In this document: positions 1 through 8,369 of the stretch, piece by piece
How positions within the stretch are numbered: the stretch's first letter is position 1
Layout of the letters: each line of letters opens with the position of its first letter
The notes under the pieces: generated by a model
What the model saw: the letters and a program-made list of their open reading frames with translations, nothing else
The model's database searches: none
What the model was told of the DNA's origin: nothing
NCBI GenBank assembly: GCA_963839475.1
Contig: CAWIVH010000001.1
Location: 1,116,001 to 1,180,000, forward strand
Length of the DNA: 64,000 nt
Source: CAWIVH01 sp963839475
GTDB lineage: Bacteria > Acidobacteriota > UBA6911
Reading direction: 5' to 3'
Made by a program: the position numbers and the translations under genes

Positions 1-886
1 TTTCCATTTGGGCAAAATAGAGCGAAAGCAGGGCGCTGCGCTGTTGTCCCGCCGAGCCGAAGTCGGCCAGTGATTTTCCGTTGACGTAGAGCTTGAGTTC
101 ATCGCGATGAGGCCCCACGGTGGTGAAACCCATCCTGAGATCGGTTGCGCGAGCCTGTTTGATCCGCTCGCGCAGCAAAGGGATAAGGTCTTCCGCCGGC
201 GCCGGCTCGCGCACCGATGCGCACAGATACTTCAACTTCAGGTTTTCGGCGCCGAACAGCCCCTCCGGCAGTTCGGATTTCATCATTTCAACATACCGCA
301 TCCTGTTGGCTGTTATGCGTGCCCCTTCCTGGACGAGAGATTCCTCCCAACTGGAAAGAAAGGCCTCGTCCACGGAATTTCCCTCCGAGGCCTGGGACAG
401 TATCTTGTTTCTCTGTTTCAGCGCCCTCCCGTAGGAGGCCAGGAGGCGGACATGCGAGGGAAAAATGGTGACCATCGCGCGATCCAGGAACGATCTCCTG
501 TCGCCTGGCCCGGCCCTCACCACAGCCAGATGCTCCCCCGCAAAAGCCAGAAGGTGAAGATTGCCGACAAACTGATCGATGGGGACGGCTTTGCCGTGCA
601 GGAAGAGTTTTTTTTCGGAGGCTGAAATGGCAACGCCGAGATCACGGCCGAGAGTCCCGTGCTGCATATGCCCCTCGACCCGGCATTCTTTTTCGCCGTG
701 CCGGATGCACTCCTTCGGGGCCGCCGTGCGAAAGCTCTTGCCGTAGCCCAGCAGATATACCGCCTCGAGCAGGTTGGTTTTTCCCTGGCCGTTCCTGCCG
801 AAGAAGAGGTTGGTTCCGGGGGAAAGCAATACCATCTCTTCCGTGAAATTGCGGTAATTAAAAACGCGAATGCTGTTGAGCTGCAC
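1..886 (-). CDS. recF: DNA replication and repair protein RecF (3' end outside window)
   Basis: RecF is an SMC-like ATPase that loads RecA at single-strand gaps and helps restart replication. The first 295 codons are visible. A Walker A motif GRNGQGKT lies at residues 30-37, followed by GYGKSFRT and, further on, the RecF signature GPHRDEL. The frame is open to the window edge. No in-frame ATG precedes the conserved N-terminus, so the start is the GTG at 884-886, two bases after the dnaN stop. That spacing implies co-transcription with dnaN, the classical dnaA-dnaN-recF order. The C-terminal signature and Walker B region are beyond the left edge. Confidence 0.93.
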   Translation of the reverse strand, partial: MQLNSIRVFNYRNFTEEMVLLSPGTNLFFGRNGQGKTNLLEAVYLLGYGKSFRTAAPKECIRHGEKECRVEGHMQHGTLGRDLGVAISASEKKLFLHGKAVPIDQFVGNLHLLAFAGEHLAVVRAGPGDRRSFLDRAMVTIFPSHVRLLASYGRALKQRNKILSQASEGNSVDEAFLSSWEESLVQEGARITANRMRYVEMMKSELPEGLFGAENLKLKYLCASVREPAPAEDLIPLLRERIKQARATDLRMGFTTVGPHRDELKLYVNGKSLADFGSAGQQRSALLSLYFAQME

Positions 887-888
887 TC

Positions 889-1998
889 TCAGAATTTCAT
901 CGGCATCACGACATAACGGTAATCGAGAGCCGATGTCCCGGCCGGTTGTAGCATTCCCTGGGTTTCCGAATCTTTAACCGAAATGGAAACCGCATCCGTG
1001 CCGCAAGCCCCGAGGAAATCGATCAGGTATTGCGGATTGAATCCTATTTCCATCGGAGAGCCTTCGTATTCCACCGGGATGATTTCTCGTGCTTCCCCGG
1101 CTTCAGCGCTGCTGGCGGTCAATTCCAGAGTTCCCGACGATATCGCAAGCCGGATCGCCCGCAGCTTTTCGTCCGACATGATGGCGGTGCGCCGTATCCC
1201 GTCGCTGAGGACGCGCGTCTGGGCTGAGATCGTCTTGTCGTTATCGCGCGGAATCACCATTTCGAAATTCGGGAACTGCCCGGCCAGGATTCGCGAAACA
1301 AGTTTCTTTTCCCCAAAGGAGAAAAAGAGATGATTCTCGTCCCTCGAGAACTCCACCGGGATTTCTTTATCCCCGATCAGTTTCTGAATTTCAACCAGGG
1401 TCTTTCTCGGGATCAGAGCCTTGACTTCTCCATCGATTCCGGGAATATCGAGAACAGAGCTGACGAGAGCGAGCCGGTGTCCGTCGGTCGCCACCATCTT
1501 GATCTCCTGCGGTGTCATCACCATCAGGGCTCCGTTTAACGAATAGCGCGATTCTTCCTGGGTGATGGCAAACATTGTTCGCTGGATCATGCCCCGAAGC
1601 ATCGCTCCGGGAATGGAAACCGGCGTGGCATTGGCGGCCGGGATCGAGGGAAAGTTTTCCTTGGGCAGTCCGACGACTTTGTACTCGGAGCGGCCCGATT
1701 TCAGGCCCAGCCAGCTGTTTTCCAGCAGCGAGATGCGTATTTCCGCTTCTTCCGGCAGAAGCCGTACGATGTCGAACAGACGCCGCGCCGATACCGTCAT
1801 GGTCCCCGGCATCGCCACTTCAGCATCGCAGCCGCAACAGATGCTGACATCAAGATCCGTCGCGGTAATTCCCACTTTTCCCTCCACCGCTTCTACGAGG
1901 ATGTTTGAAAGAATGGGAATGGTGCTTTTCTTTTCAATGACTCCCTGAACCAGATTCAACTCACCCAGAAGATCGTTTCTTTTTACGGTGAATTCCAT
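889..1998 (-). CDS. dnaN: DNA polymerase III subunit beta (sliding clamp)
   Basis: The beta clamp forms a ring on DNA that tethers the replicative polymerase and other repair factors. The 369-residue product has the usual family length, starts MEFTVKRNDLL, and ends in YVVMPMKF, the typical YRYVVMPM-type terminus. An upstream TTG would add nine residues, but the ATG at 1998 is chosen because AAGGAG sits nine bases before it and the family normally begins at this methionine. It lies between dnaA and recF, and the recF start follows two bases after its stop, so the two are probably translated from one message. Confidence 0.96.
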   Translation of the reverse strand: MEFTVKRNDLLGELNLVQGVIEKKSTIPILSNILVEAVEGKVGITATDLDVSICCGCDAEVAMPGTMTVSARRLFDIVRLLPEEAEIRISLLENSWLGLKSGRSEYKVVGLPKENFPSIPAANATPVSIPGAMLRGMIQRTMFAITQEESRYSLNGALMVMTPQEIKMVATDGHRLALVSSVLDIPGIDGEVKALIPRKTLVEIQKLIGDKEIPVEFSRDENHLFFSFGEKKLVSRILAGQFPNFEMVIPRDNDKTISAQTRVLSDGIRRTAIMSDEKLRAIRLAISSGTLELTASSAEAGEAREIIPVEYEGSPMEIGFNPQYLIDFLGACGTDAVSISVKDSETQGMLQPAGTSALDYRYVVMPMKF

Positions 1999-2491
1999 GA
2001 ATCCATGCTCCTTGATGAATGACAATGGGGACCTGTGACGAACGAGCCGATTATAGCAAAACAGCTGTATGTGTAGTGAAAGATCAAGCCGTTGTTTTTA
2101 TGTTTTTTAAAGAATTAATTCCAAATGTTTACCAGGAATAATAAGAATGGCCGGTGAATTTGTGGAAAAAGGGGTTAATCCCCACGGCGACATGGGATTG
2201 TCGGGAGGAAAATACGGGGCGCGGTTGTGGGAAAGAGGGACATACTGTGGAAAAGAGGGAACACGGGGAATTCCACAGGAGAGGGAAAGGAAGGTTCATG
2301 TGGAGAAAGGGGGAAGTTGTGCGAACCCCTATAGTTGTCCTGTTGGAATCCATGAGGGGAACTTGAGGAAGGGCCCCGGACCGGATTCGTATCTAGTTTT
2401 GTGAGATTGGTATTCGTGTGCGCAATTACGAATACGAGCACTTAGAGTTCTAAAGGGGTGGATTTAAAAAGGGATTCGCGCCATGCAACTA
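1999..2491. other. Candidate replication origin between dnaA and dnaN
   Basis: This 493-base gap holds no convincing gene. It contains repeated DnaA-box-like nonamers: TGTGGAAAA at 2161-2169 and 2246-2254 (both TTTTCCACA on the minus strand), and near matches TGTGGGAAA at 2226-2234 and TGTGGAGAA at 2299-2307. Next to the first box, about 2085-2150 is markedly AT-rich (runs such as TGTTTTTTAAAGAATTAATT), as expected of a DNA-unwinding element. Boxes in one orientation beside an AT-rich stretch on the dnaN side resemble the Bacillus-type origin. Function is inferred; no skew calculation was made. Confidence 0.55.
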
Positions 2492-3799
2492 TTAGCGGAA
2501 AGACTGGAGGATCTTGGATACGGCTGTTGAGATTTCGCTGTCCTTTTTGCGCATCGCTTCGATCTTGCGAATGGAGTGAAGAACCGTGGTGTGGTGCTTA
2601 CCGCCGAAATCGCGGCCTATTTGGGGAAGAGACAGATCGGTCAATTCCTTGCAAGCGTACATCGCGATCTGGCGAGGCTGGGCTATCGTGCGCGCATTGT
2701 TTTTGGAACGCAACTGGGACGCTTTCAAGCCGAAGTGGGTGGCGACCGCGCGGATGATCATTTCCGAGGTGATCACGCGGCGGTCCTCGGCCACCACGTC
2801 CTTGAGAACCTGCTTCGCGTAATGGATGTCGATATCGGCAGGATCGATGCCGTCCAGGGACGCTCGCGCGCTGAGGCGCGTCAAAGCGCCTTCGAGTTCC
2901 CGGATGCTCGACCGGATGCTTCCCGCGAGGTACATCGCCACGCTGTCCGGCAGCCCGGGCAGCTGGCTTTCCCCCTTTTTCCTGAGGATCGCGATCTTGG
3001 TTTCGAGATCGGGCGGCTGGATGTCGGCAATTAATCCCCATTCAAAGCGGGAGTGGAGCCGCTCTTCGATGGTTTTGATCTCCTTGGGGGGACAGTCGCT
3101 AGTGATGACGATCTGTTTCTGCGCGTCGTAGAGGGCGTTGAATGTGTGAAAAAACTCTTCCTGGGTCCGGTCCCAACGCGCAATAAACTGTATGTCGTCC
3201 ATCAACAGAATGTCGATGTTCCGGTATTTCTGGCGGAACTGGCTGGTCCGGTCGTACCGGATGGCGTTGACCAGTTCGTTCATGAATTTTTCCGACGAGA
3301 TATAACTCAGCTGCAGCCGGGGATTTTTTTGTTGGATGAATTGACCGATGGCGTGCATCAGGTGGGTTTTCCCGAGGCCGACCCCGCCGTAGATGTAAAG
3401 CGGGTTGTACGCCTTCGCGGGACGCTCGGCCACGGCCATGGCGGCAGCACAGGCAAACTGGTTGCTGGAGCCCACCACGAAAGAGTTAAAGGTATATTTG
3501 GAATTGAGATGGACCGGTGCCGGCGCTGGATCTCCCGATTCCTGTCGTGGCGGGGCTGGTGTCGAAGTTTCGACAGACACCACGATCTGCAGGTTCCTCC
3601 CGACGGCTTCCTTTACGGATTCATCCAGGAGGTCGGCATAATGATCCAGCAGCCACTTGCGAAAGTTCTCGTTGGGTACGCGGACTCGCAGCGTGGTGGG
3701 ATCGCGCGCTTCGAGGACCAGAGGACGGAACCAAGTCTCATAGACCTGCTGGCTGACGCGCTTTTTGATAGCCGACAGAATTTTTACCCAGACGTCCAT
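2492..3799 (-). CDS. dnaA: Chromosomal replication initiator protein DnaA
   Basis: DnaA is the AAA+ ATPase that binds DnaA boxes and melts the origin. The protein has the N-terminal helicase-loading domain (VWVKILSAIKKRVS, YETWFRPL), a linker rich in Pro and Gly, the AAA+ core with Walker A GGVGLGKT near residue 140 and Walker B LLMDDIQF near residue 200, and a C-terminal helix-turn-helix with KHHTTVLHSIRKIE, the DnaA signature. A GTG at 3817 would add six residues; the ATG at 3799 fits the family N-terminus better, though neither has a strong ribosome site. An inverted pair of DnaA boxes lies about 70-100 bases upstream, suggesting self-regulation. Confidence 0.96.
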   Translation of the reverse strand: MDVWVKILSAIKKRVSQQVYETWFRPLVLEARDPTTLRVRVPNENFRKWLLDHYADLLDESVKEAVGRNLQIVVSVETSTPAPPRQESGDPAPAPVHLNSKYTFNSFVVGSSNQFACAAAMAVAERPAKAYNPLYIYGGVGLGKTHLMHAIGQFIQQKNPRLQLSYISSEKFMNELVNAIRYDRTSQFRQKYRNIDILLMDDIQFIARWDRTQEEFFHTFNALYDAQKQIVITSDCPPKEIKTIEERLHSRFEWGLIADIQPPDLETKIAILRKKGESQLPGLPDSVAMYLAGSIRSSIRELEGALTRLSARASLDGIDPADIDIHYAKQVLKDVVAEDRRVITSEMIIRAVATHFGLKASQLRSKNNARTIAQPRQIAMYACKELTDLSLPQIGRDFGGKHHTTVLHSIRKIEAMRKKDSEISTAVSKILQSFR

Positions 3800-3861
3800 A
3801 CCGCTAGTCACTCGCACCTGAGAAAAGCCAAATCAAAAGAACGTGGGCAAGCCCCTGAATG

Positions 3862-3904
3862 TGTGAGTTTTCCACAGTTGTGAAAAAAACTGTGGAAAAC
3901 ACAC
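3862..3904. promoter_or_regulatory. Inverted pair of DnaA boxes upstream of dnaA
   Basis: A perfect 13-base inverted repeat, GTTTTCCACAGTT at 3867-3879 and AACTGTGGAAAAC at 3888-3900, contains two head-to-head TTTTCCACA boxes spaced by eight bases. After one mismatch the symmetry continues for about four more bases on each side. The nonamer is identical to the boxes between dnaA and dnaN. Its position in the dnaA leader or promoter suggests autoregulation by DnaA or a second part of a bipartite origin. Confidence 0.6.
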
Positions 3905-4503
3905 AAATCCCCGAGAGATGCAGGTGTACGGTTTGCCTGCATGCCCGTCGAATCAGAATCGGCGGCTTATTTTTGAACCCTCGGCTGCTGAGGTTGTGCA
4001 GATCGAATCAACATCAGCCGCGCGAGAAAGTAACATTTGAGAGGCCGCGCATGCAACAGAAAAAAAGCGAAAAAAGGAGGGGGCCGGGTTGGGGCTGAAA
4101 CCCTTGCCAGGCGCTGTTTTCAAGGCCTCCAGTGTGATGAAACCATGATGAATTGCGGGTGAAAACAGGATTCAGCCCTGCAGGAAATAGTGAGAATCTC
4201 AAAATAGGAAAATTGATAAATGGAGCGCAGTTTCTGCTGCGGAACGGCATAGGATCAGCTTTCCCTGCTGGCAACGCTCCGGTAAGGCGGGAAACAGGGG
4301 ATGAACAGGAGCAATTTTTGCACTTCGGGGGTTTCCCCGGAGCGCTCCCGGCGTTCTCTGAGCCTGTTCAGAGATGTTCAGCGCCGGAAAATGGGTAAAA
4401 ATGTCGGGGTGTGAATAGGGCTGGAATCCAGTCTGGAGGCGGGTTTGAACCATCCGGAAATCAAACTTCGAACCCTCGACAATCCCGCAGGCGGATTCCC
4501 GGG
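3905..4503. other. Intergenic stretch upstream of dnaA, no gene recognised
   Basis: About 600 bases separate the dnaA leader from the end of the HIT gene. The open frames here have no recognisable protein features. There is no rpmH, which sits next to dnaA in many other phyla. Short A-rich runs (4060-4080, 4195-4220) are the only visible composition change. It may contain the dnaA promoter or form part of the origin. Confidence 0.4.
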
Positions 4504-5004
4504 TCACACGGCGCCGGACAGACCGGCGAAATACGGGAGCAGGCGTTTGTAGGTGCAGGGCAAAGTTTCCGGCAGAATGCGCGTTTCGGCCAGCACGGAC
4601 ACGAAGTTCGAATCGCCGGCCCAGCGGGGCAGCACGTGCATGTGCAGGTGGTGGGCGACGCCCGCGCCGGCCGCCCGTCCGAGGTTAAATCCCAGGTTGA
4701 ATCCGTCCGGTTTGTATTCCGCCTTCAGGGCTATTTCGCAAACACGGGCCAGATGGATGATCTCCTGCAGCTCCTCGGCCCCGGCTTCCTCCAAAAAAGC
4801 GATATGGCGGTTGGCGACTATGAGCAGGTGTCCGGAGGTATAGGGGAAGAGGTTCATCAGGACGAACGCATGGCGGCCGCGGTGCAGGAGGAGGTTGTCG
4901 GGATCGGCCTTTTCGGCGGGTATGCGGCAAAAGACACACCCGCCCTCCTTTTCGTCGATCCCGCGGATGTATTCAAAACGCCAGGGCGTCCAGAGACGGT
5001 CCAT
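4504..5004 (-). CDS. HIT-family AP4A phosphorylase-like protein
   Basis: The 166-residue protein begins MDRLWTPWRFEYI, characteristic of the bacterial HIT proteins that split diadenosine tetraphosphate by phosphorolysis (the Rv2613c type), and has the histidine-triad motif HHLHMHVLPRW near residue 140. A CVFC pair near residue 25 is typical of the group. Its ATG overlaps the stop of the upstream HU-like gene by one base (TAATG), so translation is probably coupled. It is the last gene of the rpsA-sppA-HU run. The family is clear; the phosphorylase activity is inferred from the N-terminal signature. Confidence 0.85.
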   Translation of the reverse strand: MDRLWTPWRFEYIRGIDEKEGGCVFCRIPAEKADPDNLLLHRGRHAFVLMNLFPYTSGHLLIVANRHIAFLEEAGAEELQEIIHLARVCEIALKAEYKPDGFNLGFNLGRAAGAGVAHHLHMHVLPRWAGDSNFVSVLAETRILPETLPCTYKRLLPYFAGLSGAV

Positions 5005-5285
5005 TACAGATTGATAAGGTCTTTGATTTCCTTGCCGGGTTTGAAATAAGGAACTTTCTTGGCCGGCACCGCTACGCCGCTGCCTGTTTTGGGATTGCGC
5101 CCCTGGCGGGACGATCGGCTGCGGATGCGGAACGAGCCGAAGCCCCGGAGTTCGATCTTCTCACCGCGCTGCAGGGACTCGGTAATGCTGTCGAGCACGG
5201 TCTGGACGATGACTTCCGCGTCCTTCTTGGTCAAGTCGGATTGCGCGGCGACTTCTTCAACCAATTCTGCTTTTGTCATGGGCAT
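5004..5285 (-). CDS. HU/IHF-family DNA-binding protein
   Basis: A 93-residue histone-like protein that bends DNA as a dimer. It shows the family core GEKIELRGFGSFRIRSR and the arm motif GRNPKTG, with the AxKxPYFKPGKE ending usual for IHF-beta and HU. The N-terminus MPMTKAELVEEVA allows a start at 5285 or at the second methionine (5279); GGAGATGA just upstream supports the first. The start follows the sppA stop by one base and the stop overlaps the HIT start, so it sits inside a translationally coupled operon after rpsA, an arrangement known for the IHF beta subunit in other bacteria. Confidence 0.92.
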   Translation of the reverse strand: MPMTKAELVEEVAAQSDLTKKDAEVIVQTVLDSITESLQRGEKIELRGFGSFRIRSRSSRQGRNPKTGSGVAVPAKKVPYFKPGKEIKDLINL

Positions 5286-5286
5286 T

Positions 5287-6192
5287 TCATCTCCAGAGGT
5301 ATTGAAAACGAATGTGCGACTCCGATCGATCTTTATTTATAGGTAATATAGCCTTAGATTCGCCCAACAGCAAATCGAGCAGCGAAGTCTTGTGCTTTGT
5401 CGGCGCCACGATTTTCGGTTCGCCGACAATCCCGGCCATTTTCCCGGCGGCTGCGACGGCATCCTGAAGGGTGCCGAGGTCGTCGATCAAACCGTTGTTC
5501 TTGGCTTCCATTCCGGTGTATACCCGGCCGTCCGCAAGCTTGCGCACTTCCTGTTCCTTGAGTTTCCGGTTGGCCGCTACGGTCGCGACAAACTGGGAGT
5601 GCATGCCGTCGATCAACCCCTGGAAGTAGGCTCGCTCCGACGGGGTCAGGGATCGCGTCGGGGAACCCGCGTCCTTGAGGTCTCCACTCTTGATGACAAT
5701 GTCTTCCATTTTTGCCCAGCGCATCAGATCGCCGTAGTTGAACCACTCGGCGATGACTCCGATGCTGCCGGTGACCGTTCCGGGGTTGGCAAAGATCCGG
5801 TCGGCGCCGCAGGCCACATAATAACCGCCGGATGCCGCGACCGAGGCCATGCTGACGACCACCTTTTTCTTGCTCTCTGCCCGGAATTTTTTAACCGACT
5901 CGTACATTTCCTGGGAGGCCGCAACACCGCCCCCGGGGCTGTTGATGCGGAGGACGACGGCACGCACGGCGGCCTTTCCGCCGACCTCCTTGAGTTGATC
6001 GCAGAACTCCCTGGAATCGAGAATGACTCCCTGGACATCGATCACGGCAACTTGATTGTTGGAAATGGAAAAGGAAGAGCCTTCCCCGTCCGAGACTAGC
6101 GCGGATAGGGCGAGGAGGCACACCAGGAAAAACAGCAGGCCTCCTCCTCCCACCACGATCCACAAAAAAAGACTGGTCCTCTTTTCCGCCAT
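5287..6192 (-). CDS. sppA: Signal peptide peptidase SppA (S49 family)
   Basis: A membrane-anchored serine protease that degrades cleaved signal peptides. It has one N-terminal membrane segment (about residues 8-33, LFLWIVVGGGGLLFFLVCLL), then the S49 core: INSPGGGV near residue 83, the nucleophile serine in MASVAASGGYYVA near residue 120, and the general-base lysine in SGDLKDAGSPTR near residue 170. At 301 residues it is the short, single-domain form. It lies 20 bases after rpsA and one base before the HU-like gene. Confidence 0.93.
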   Translation of the reverse strand: MAEKRTSLFLWIVVGGGGLLFFLVCLLALSALVSDGEGSSFSISNNQVAVIDVQGVILDSREFCDQLKEVGGKAAVRAVVLRINSPGGGVAASQEMYESVKKFRAESKKKVVVSMASVAASGGYYVACGADRIFANPGTVTGSIGVIAEWFNYGDLMRWAKMEDIVIKSGDLKDAGSPTRSLTPSERAYFQGLIDGMHSQFVATVAANRKLKEQEVRKLADGRVYTGMEAKNNGLIDDLGTLQDAVAAAGKMAGIVGEPKIVAPTKHKTSLLDLLLGESKAILPINKDRSESHIRFQYLWR

Positions 6193-6212
6193 GAACCAGG
6201 CTCCGGGAATAT

Positions 6213-7943
6213 TTAGTCGTTATCGGTCTTCTTGAATCTCTGGAGCTGGTCGCCAAGGCGCTCCGCCATGGACGAACCGCCCGAGTCCGACGTCGACATG
6301 TAGGAAGAGATATCCACGCGCGGCTCCTCTTCCTTCATGGCCTTCAGACTCAACCCGATCTTCTTTTCCTCGCGGTTGAGCTTGATGATCTTCATATCGA
6401 TTTCCTGGCCGACATTCAGGAACTCCGTCGGCTTCTCGACATGCTTCTCGTCCAGCTCGGAAACGTGGCAAAGGCCTTCGATCCCTTCCTCCAGCTCGAC
6501 AAAGGCGCCAAAATTGGTCATGCGCACCACCCTGCCGTGCACCACGTCGCCGACATTGTGCCGGTCGAACCAGGAATCCCAGCGGTCCGGCTCCAGCTGC
6601 TTGATGCCGAGCGAGAGTTTCTGGTTGATGGCATCGATGCTCAGGATCACGGCCTGAACGTCGTCGCCCTTTTTCAGGACCTCCGACGGGTGTTTAATCC
6701 GCTTGGTCCACGACATGTCCGAAACGTGAACCAGGCCGTCGATCCCCTCTTCCACCTCGATGAAGGCGCCGAAATCGGTGACGTTTCTGACCTTGCCGGC
6801 GATGACCTGGCCGATCGCATACCGGGTTTCAATCACATCCCAGGGATTCGGCTCGGTTTGCTTCAACCCGAGGGAAATGCGGCGGGCTTCGGTGTCGATG
6901 TCGAGAACCACCACCTCGACCGGCGAGCCGACGCTGACGATCTTCGAGGGATGCTTCACCCGCTTGTTCCAGGTCATTTCCGAAATGTGGATAAGGCCTT
7001 CGATTCCGGGCTCGAGTTCGACGAAGGCGCCGTAATCGGTGAGGCTGACGACCTTTCCCTGCACCCGCATGTTCTTCGGGTAGCGCATGTCGGCATGCAG
7101 CCACGGGTCTTCCGACAACTGCTTGTAGCCCAGTGAAACCCGGCCATCTTCGCGGTTGAACTTGATAACCTTGACTTTGACCTTGTCGCCGACCTGGAAG
7201 AGCTCGGAGGGATGATTGACCCGCCCCCAGGACATGTCGGTGATATGCAGGAGCCCGTCGACGCCGCCGAGGTCGATGAAGGCGCCGTAATCTGTGATGT
7301 TCTTGACCACGCCTTCCATCACCTTGCCGTCTTCCAGGACCTCCATGGTCTTGGCCTTCTCTTCCTTCATCGATTCTTCAAGAACGGCTTTGCGTGAAAG
7401 CACGATATTGCCGCGCTTCTTGTTCACCTTGATCACGCGCATTTCGAATTCTTCGCCGCGCAGGCTGTCGAGGTTGCGCACCGGACGCAGATCGATCTGC
7501 GAACCCGGCAGGAACGCCCGTACGCCGATGTCGACCGCGAGGCCGCCTTTGATCCGCTCAATAACGCGCCCCTTCACCACCGTGCCATCCCGGTAGGCGC
7601 GCTCGATCTCGTCCCAGATCTTCATGCGCTCGGCCTTTTCCCGAGAGAGAACGACGTAGCCGGCCGCGTCTTCAGTAGCTTCCAGGAACACGTCGATGCT
7701 GTCGCCGACCTTTATGCCGACCTTACCCTGCTCATCCTGGAACTGCTCGAGAGGGATGATTCCCTCGGATTTGAATCCGACATCCACCACGATCCCGTTG
7801 GCGGTTACGGCAATGACACGGCCCTTGACCACTTCTCCTTCGGAGAAGGACTGGGTCTTTCCTTCATACGCGGCTAACAACGACTCGAAATCGTTTTCCG
7901 AGTCCGTCGCTCTCCCTTGATCGTTGTTTACATCTACTGACAT
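6213..7943 (-). CDS. rpsA: 30S ribosomal protein S1
   Basis: S1 binds mRNA leaders and brings them to the ribosome. The 576-residue protein consists of six S1 (OB-fold) domains, recognisable by repeated GxVxxITDYGAFVDL-like strands and GLxHxSDMSW motifs (GLLHITDMSW, GLIHISEMTW, GLVHVSDMSW, GLCHVSELDE), which is the full-length form. It ends in a short charged tail. A sigma-70-type promoter is visible at 8131-8160, giving a leader of about 180 bases, long enough for the autogenous control known for S1. It leads the operon with sppA, HU/IHF and the HIT protein. Confidence 0.97.
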   Translation of the reverse strand: MSVDVNNDQGRATDSENDFESLLAAYEGKTQSFSEGEVVKGRVIAVTANGIVVDVGFKSEGIIPLEQFQDEQGKVGIKVGDSIDVFLEATEDAAGYVVLSREKAERMKIWDEIERAYRDGTVVKGRVIERIKGGLAVDIGVRAFLPGSQIDLRPVRNLDSLRGEEFEMRVIKVNKKRGNIVLSRKAVLEESMKEEKAKTMEVLEDGKVMEGVVKNITDYGAFIDLGGVDGLLHITDMSWGRVNHPSELFQVGDKVKVKVIKFNREDGRVSLGYKQLSEDPWLHADMRYPKNMRVQGKVVSLTDYGAFVELEPGIEGLIHISEMTWNKRVKHPSKIVSVGSPVEVVVLDIDTEARRISLGLKQTEPNPWDVIETRYAIGQVIAGKVRNVTDFGAFIEVEEGIDGLVHVSDMSWTKRIKHPSEVLKKGDDVQAVILSIDAINQKLSLGIKQLEPDRWDSWFDRHNVGDVVHGRVVRMTNFGAFVELEEGIEGLCHVSELDEKHVEKPTEFLNVGQEIDMKIIKLNREEKKIGLSLKAMKEEEPRVDISSYMSTSDSGGSSMAERLGDQLQRFKKTDND

Positions 7944-8130
7944 TCACTCCTCCTGATATAACCCGGCCCGGGCGGAATCCGCCGGGGCGGGATTTCTTTC
8001 TTACAATTAAAAATGATTGCGAAGTGATCCGGCGGGAAGAGAACTATCCTAACTGCGGTGCCATGATTTGAGTTTGGGAGCAAAACCAAAGGTCGTCATT
8101 CCTTCGATCACTAGAGATATAAGACCTCTC

Positions 8131-8160
8131 TTTATACCGCCCGGGGCTGTACATTGTCAA
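8131..8160 (-). promoter_or_regulatory. Sigma-70-type promoter for the rpsA operon
   Basis: On the minus strand TTGACA (8160-8155) and TATAAA (8136-8131) are separated by 18 bases, an almost consensus housekeeping promoter. Transcription would start near 8124, about 180 bases before rpsA. The rest of the 7944-8369 gap holds no gene; the plus-strand MFS gene begins at 8370 without a comparably clear promoter. Confidence 0.65.
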
Positions 8161-8369
8161 GTACCAGAATCTGCGATATTTATAGGATTGTCGATCCTGA
8201 ACCCGGAGGCACACAACCCGGCATCGGAATCGGGATTGCGACCGCGGTCGGTTGCGCGTTCAAAATCGATTGCGAAACCGACCTAAACGCCGATTCCGGT
8301 GACGAATCCCGAATTGGTTGCTTCAATTTCACCGCGGATTCGATATCCTACAGCAGCGGGTAAGACCCT

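Noticed and set aside
2147..2404. Short frames between dnaA and dnaN
   Set aside because: Low-complexity translations over DnaA boxes; not proteins.
4441..4500. tRNA-like GGTTCGAA on the minus strand
   Set aside because: The flanking bases do not form the T stem or an acceptor stem.
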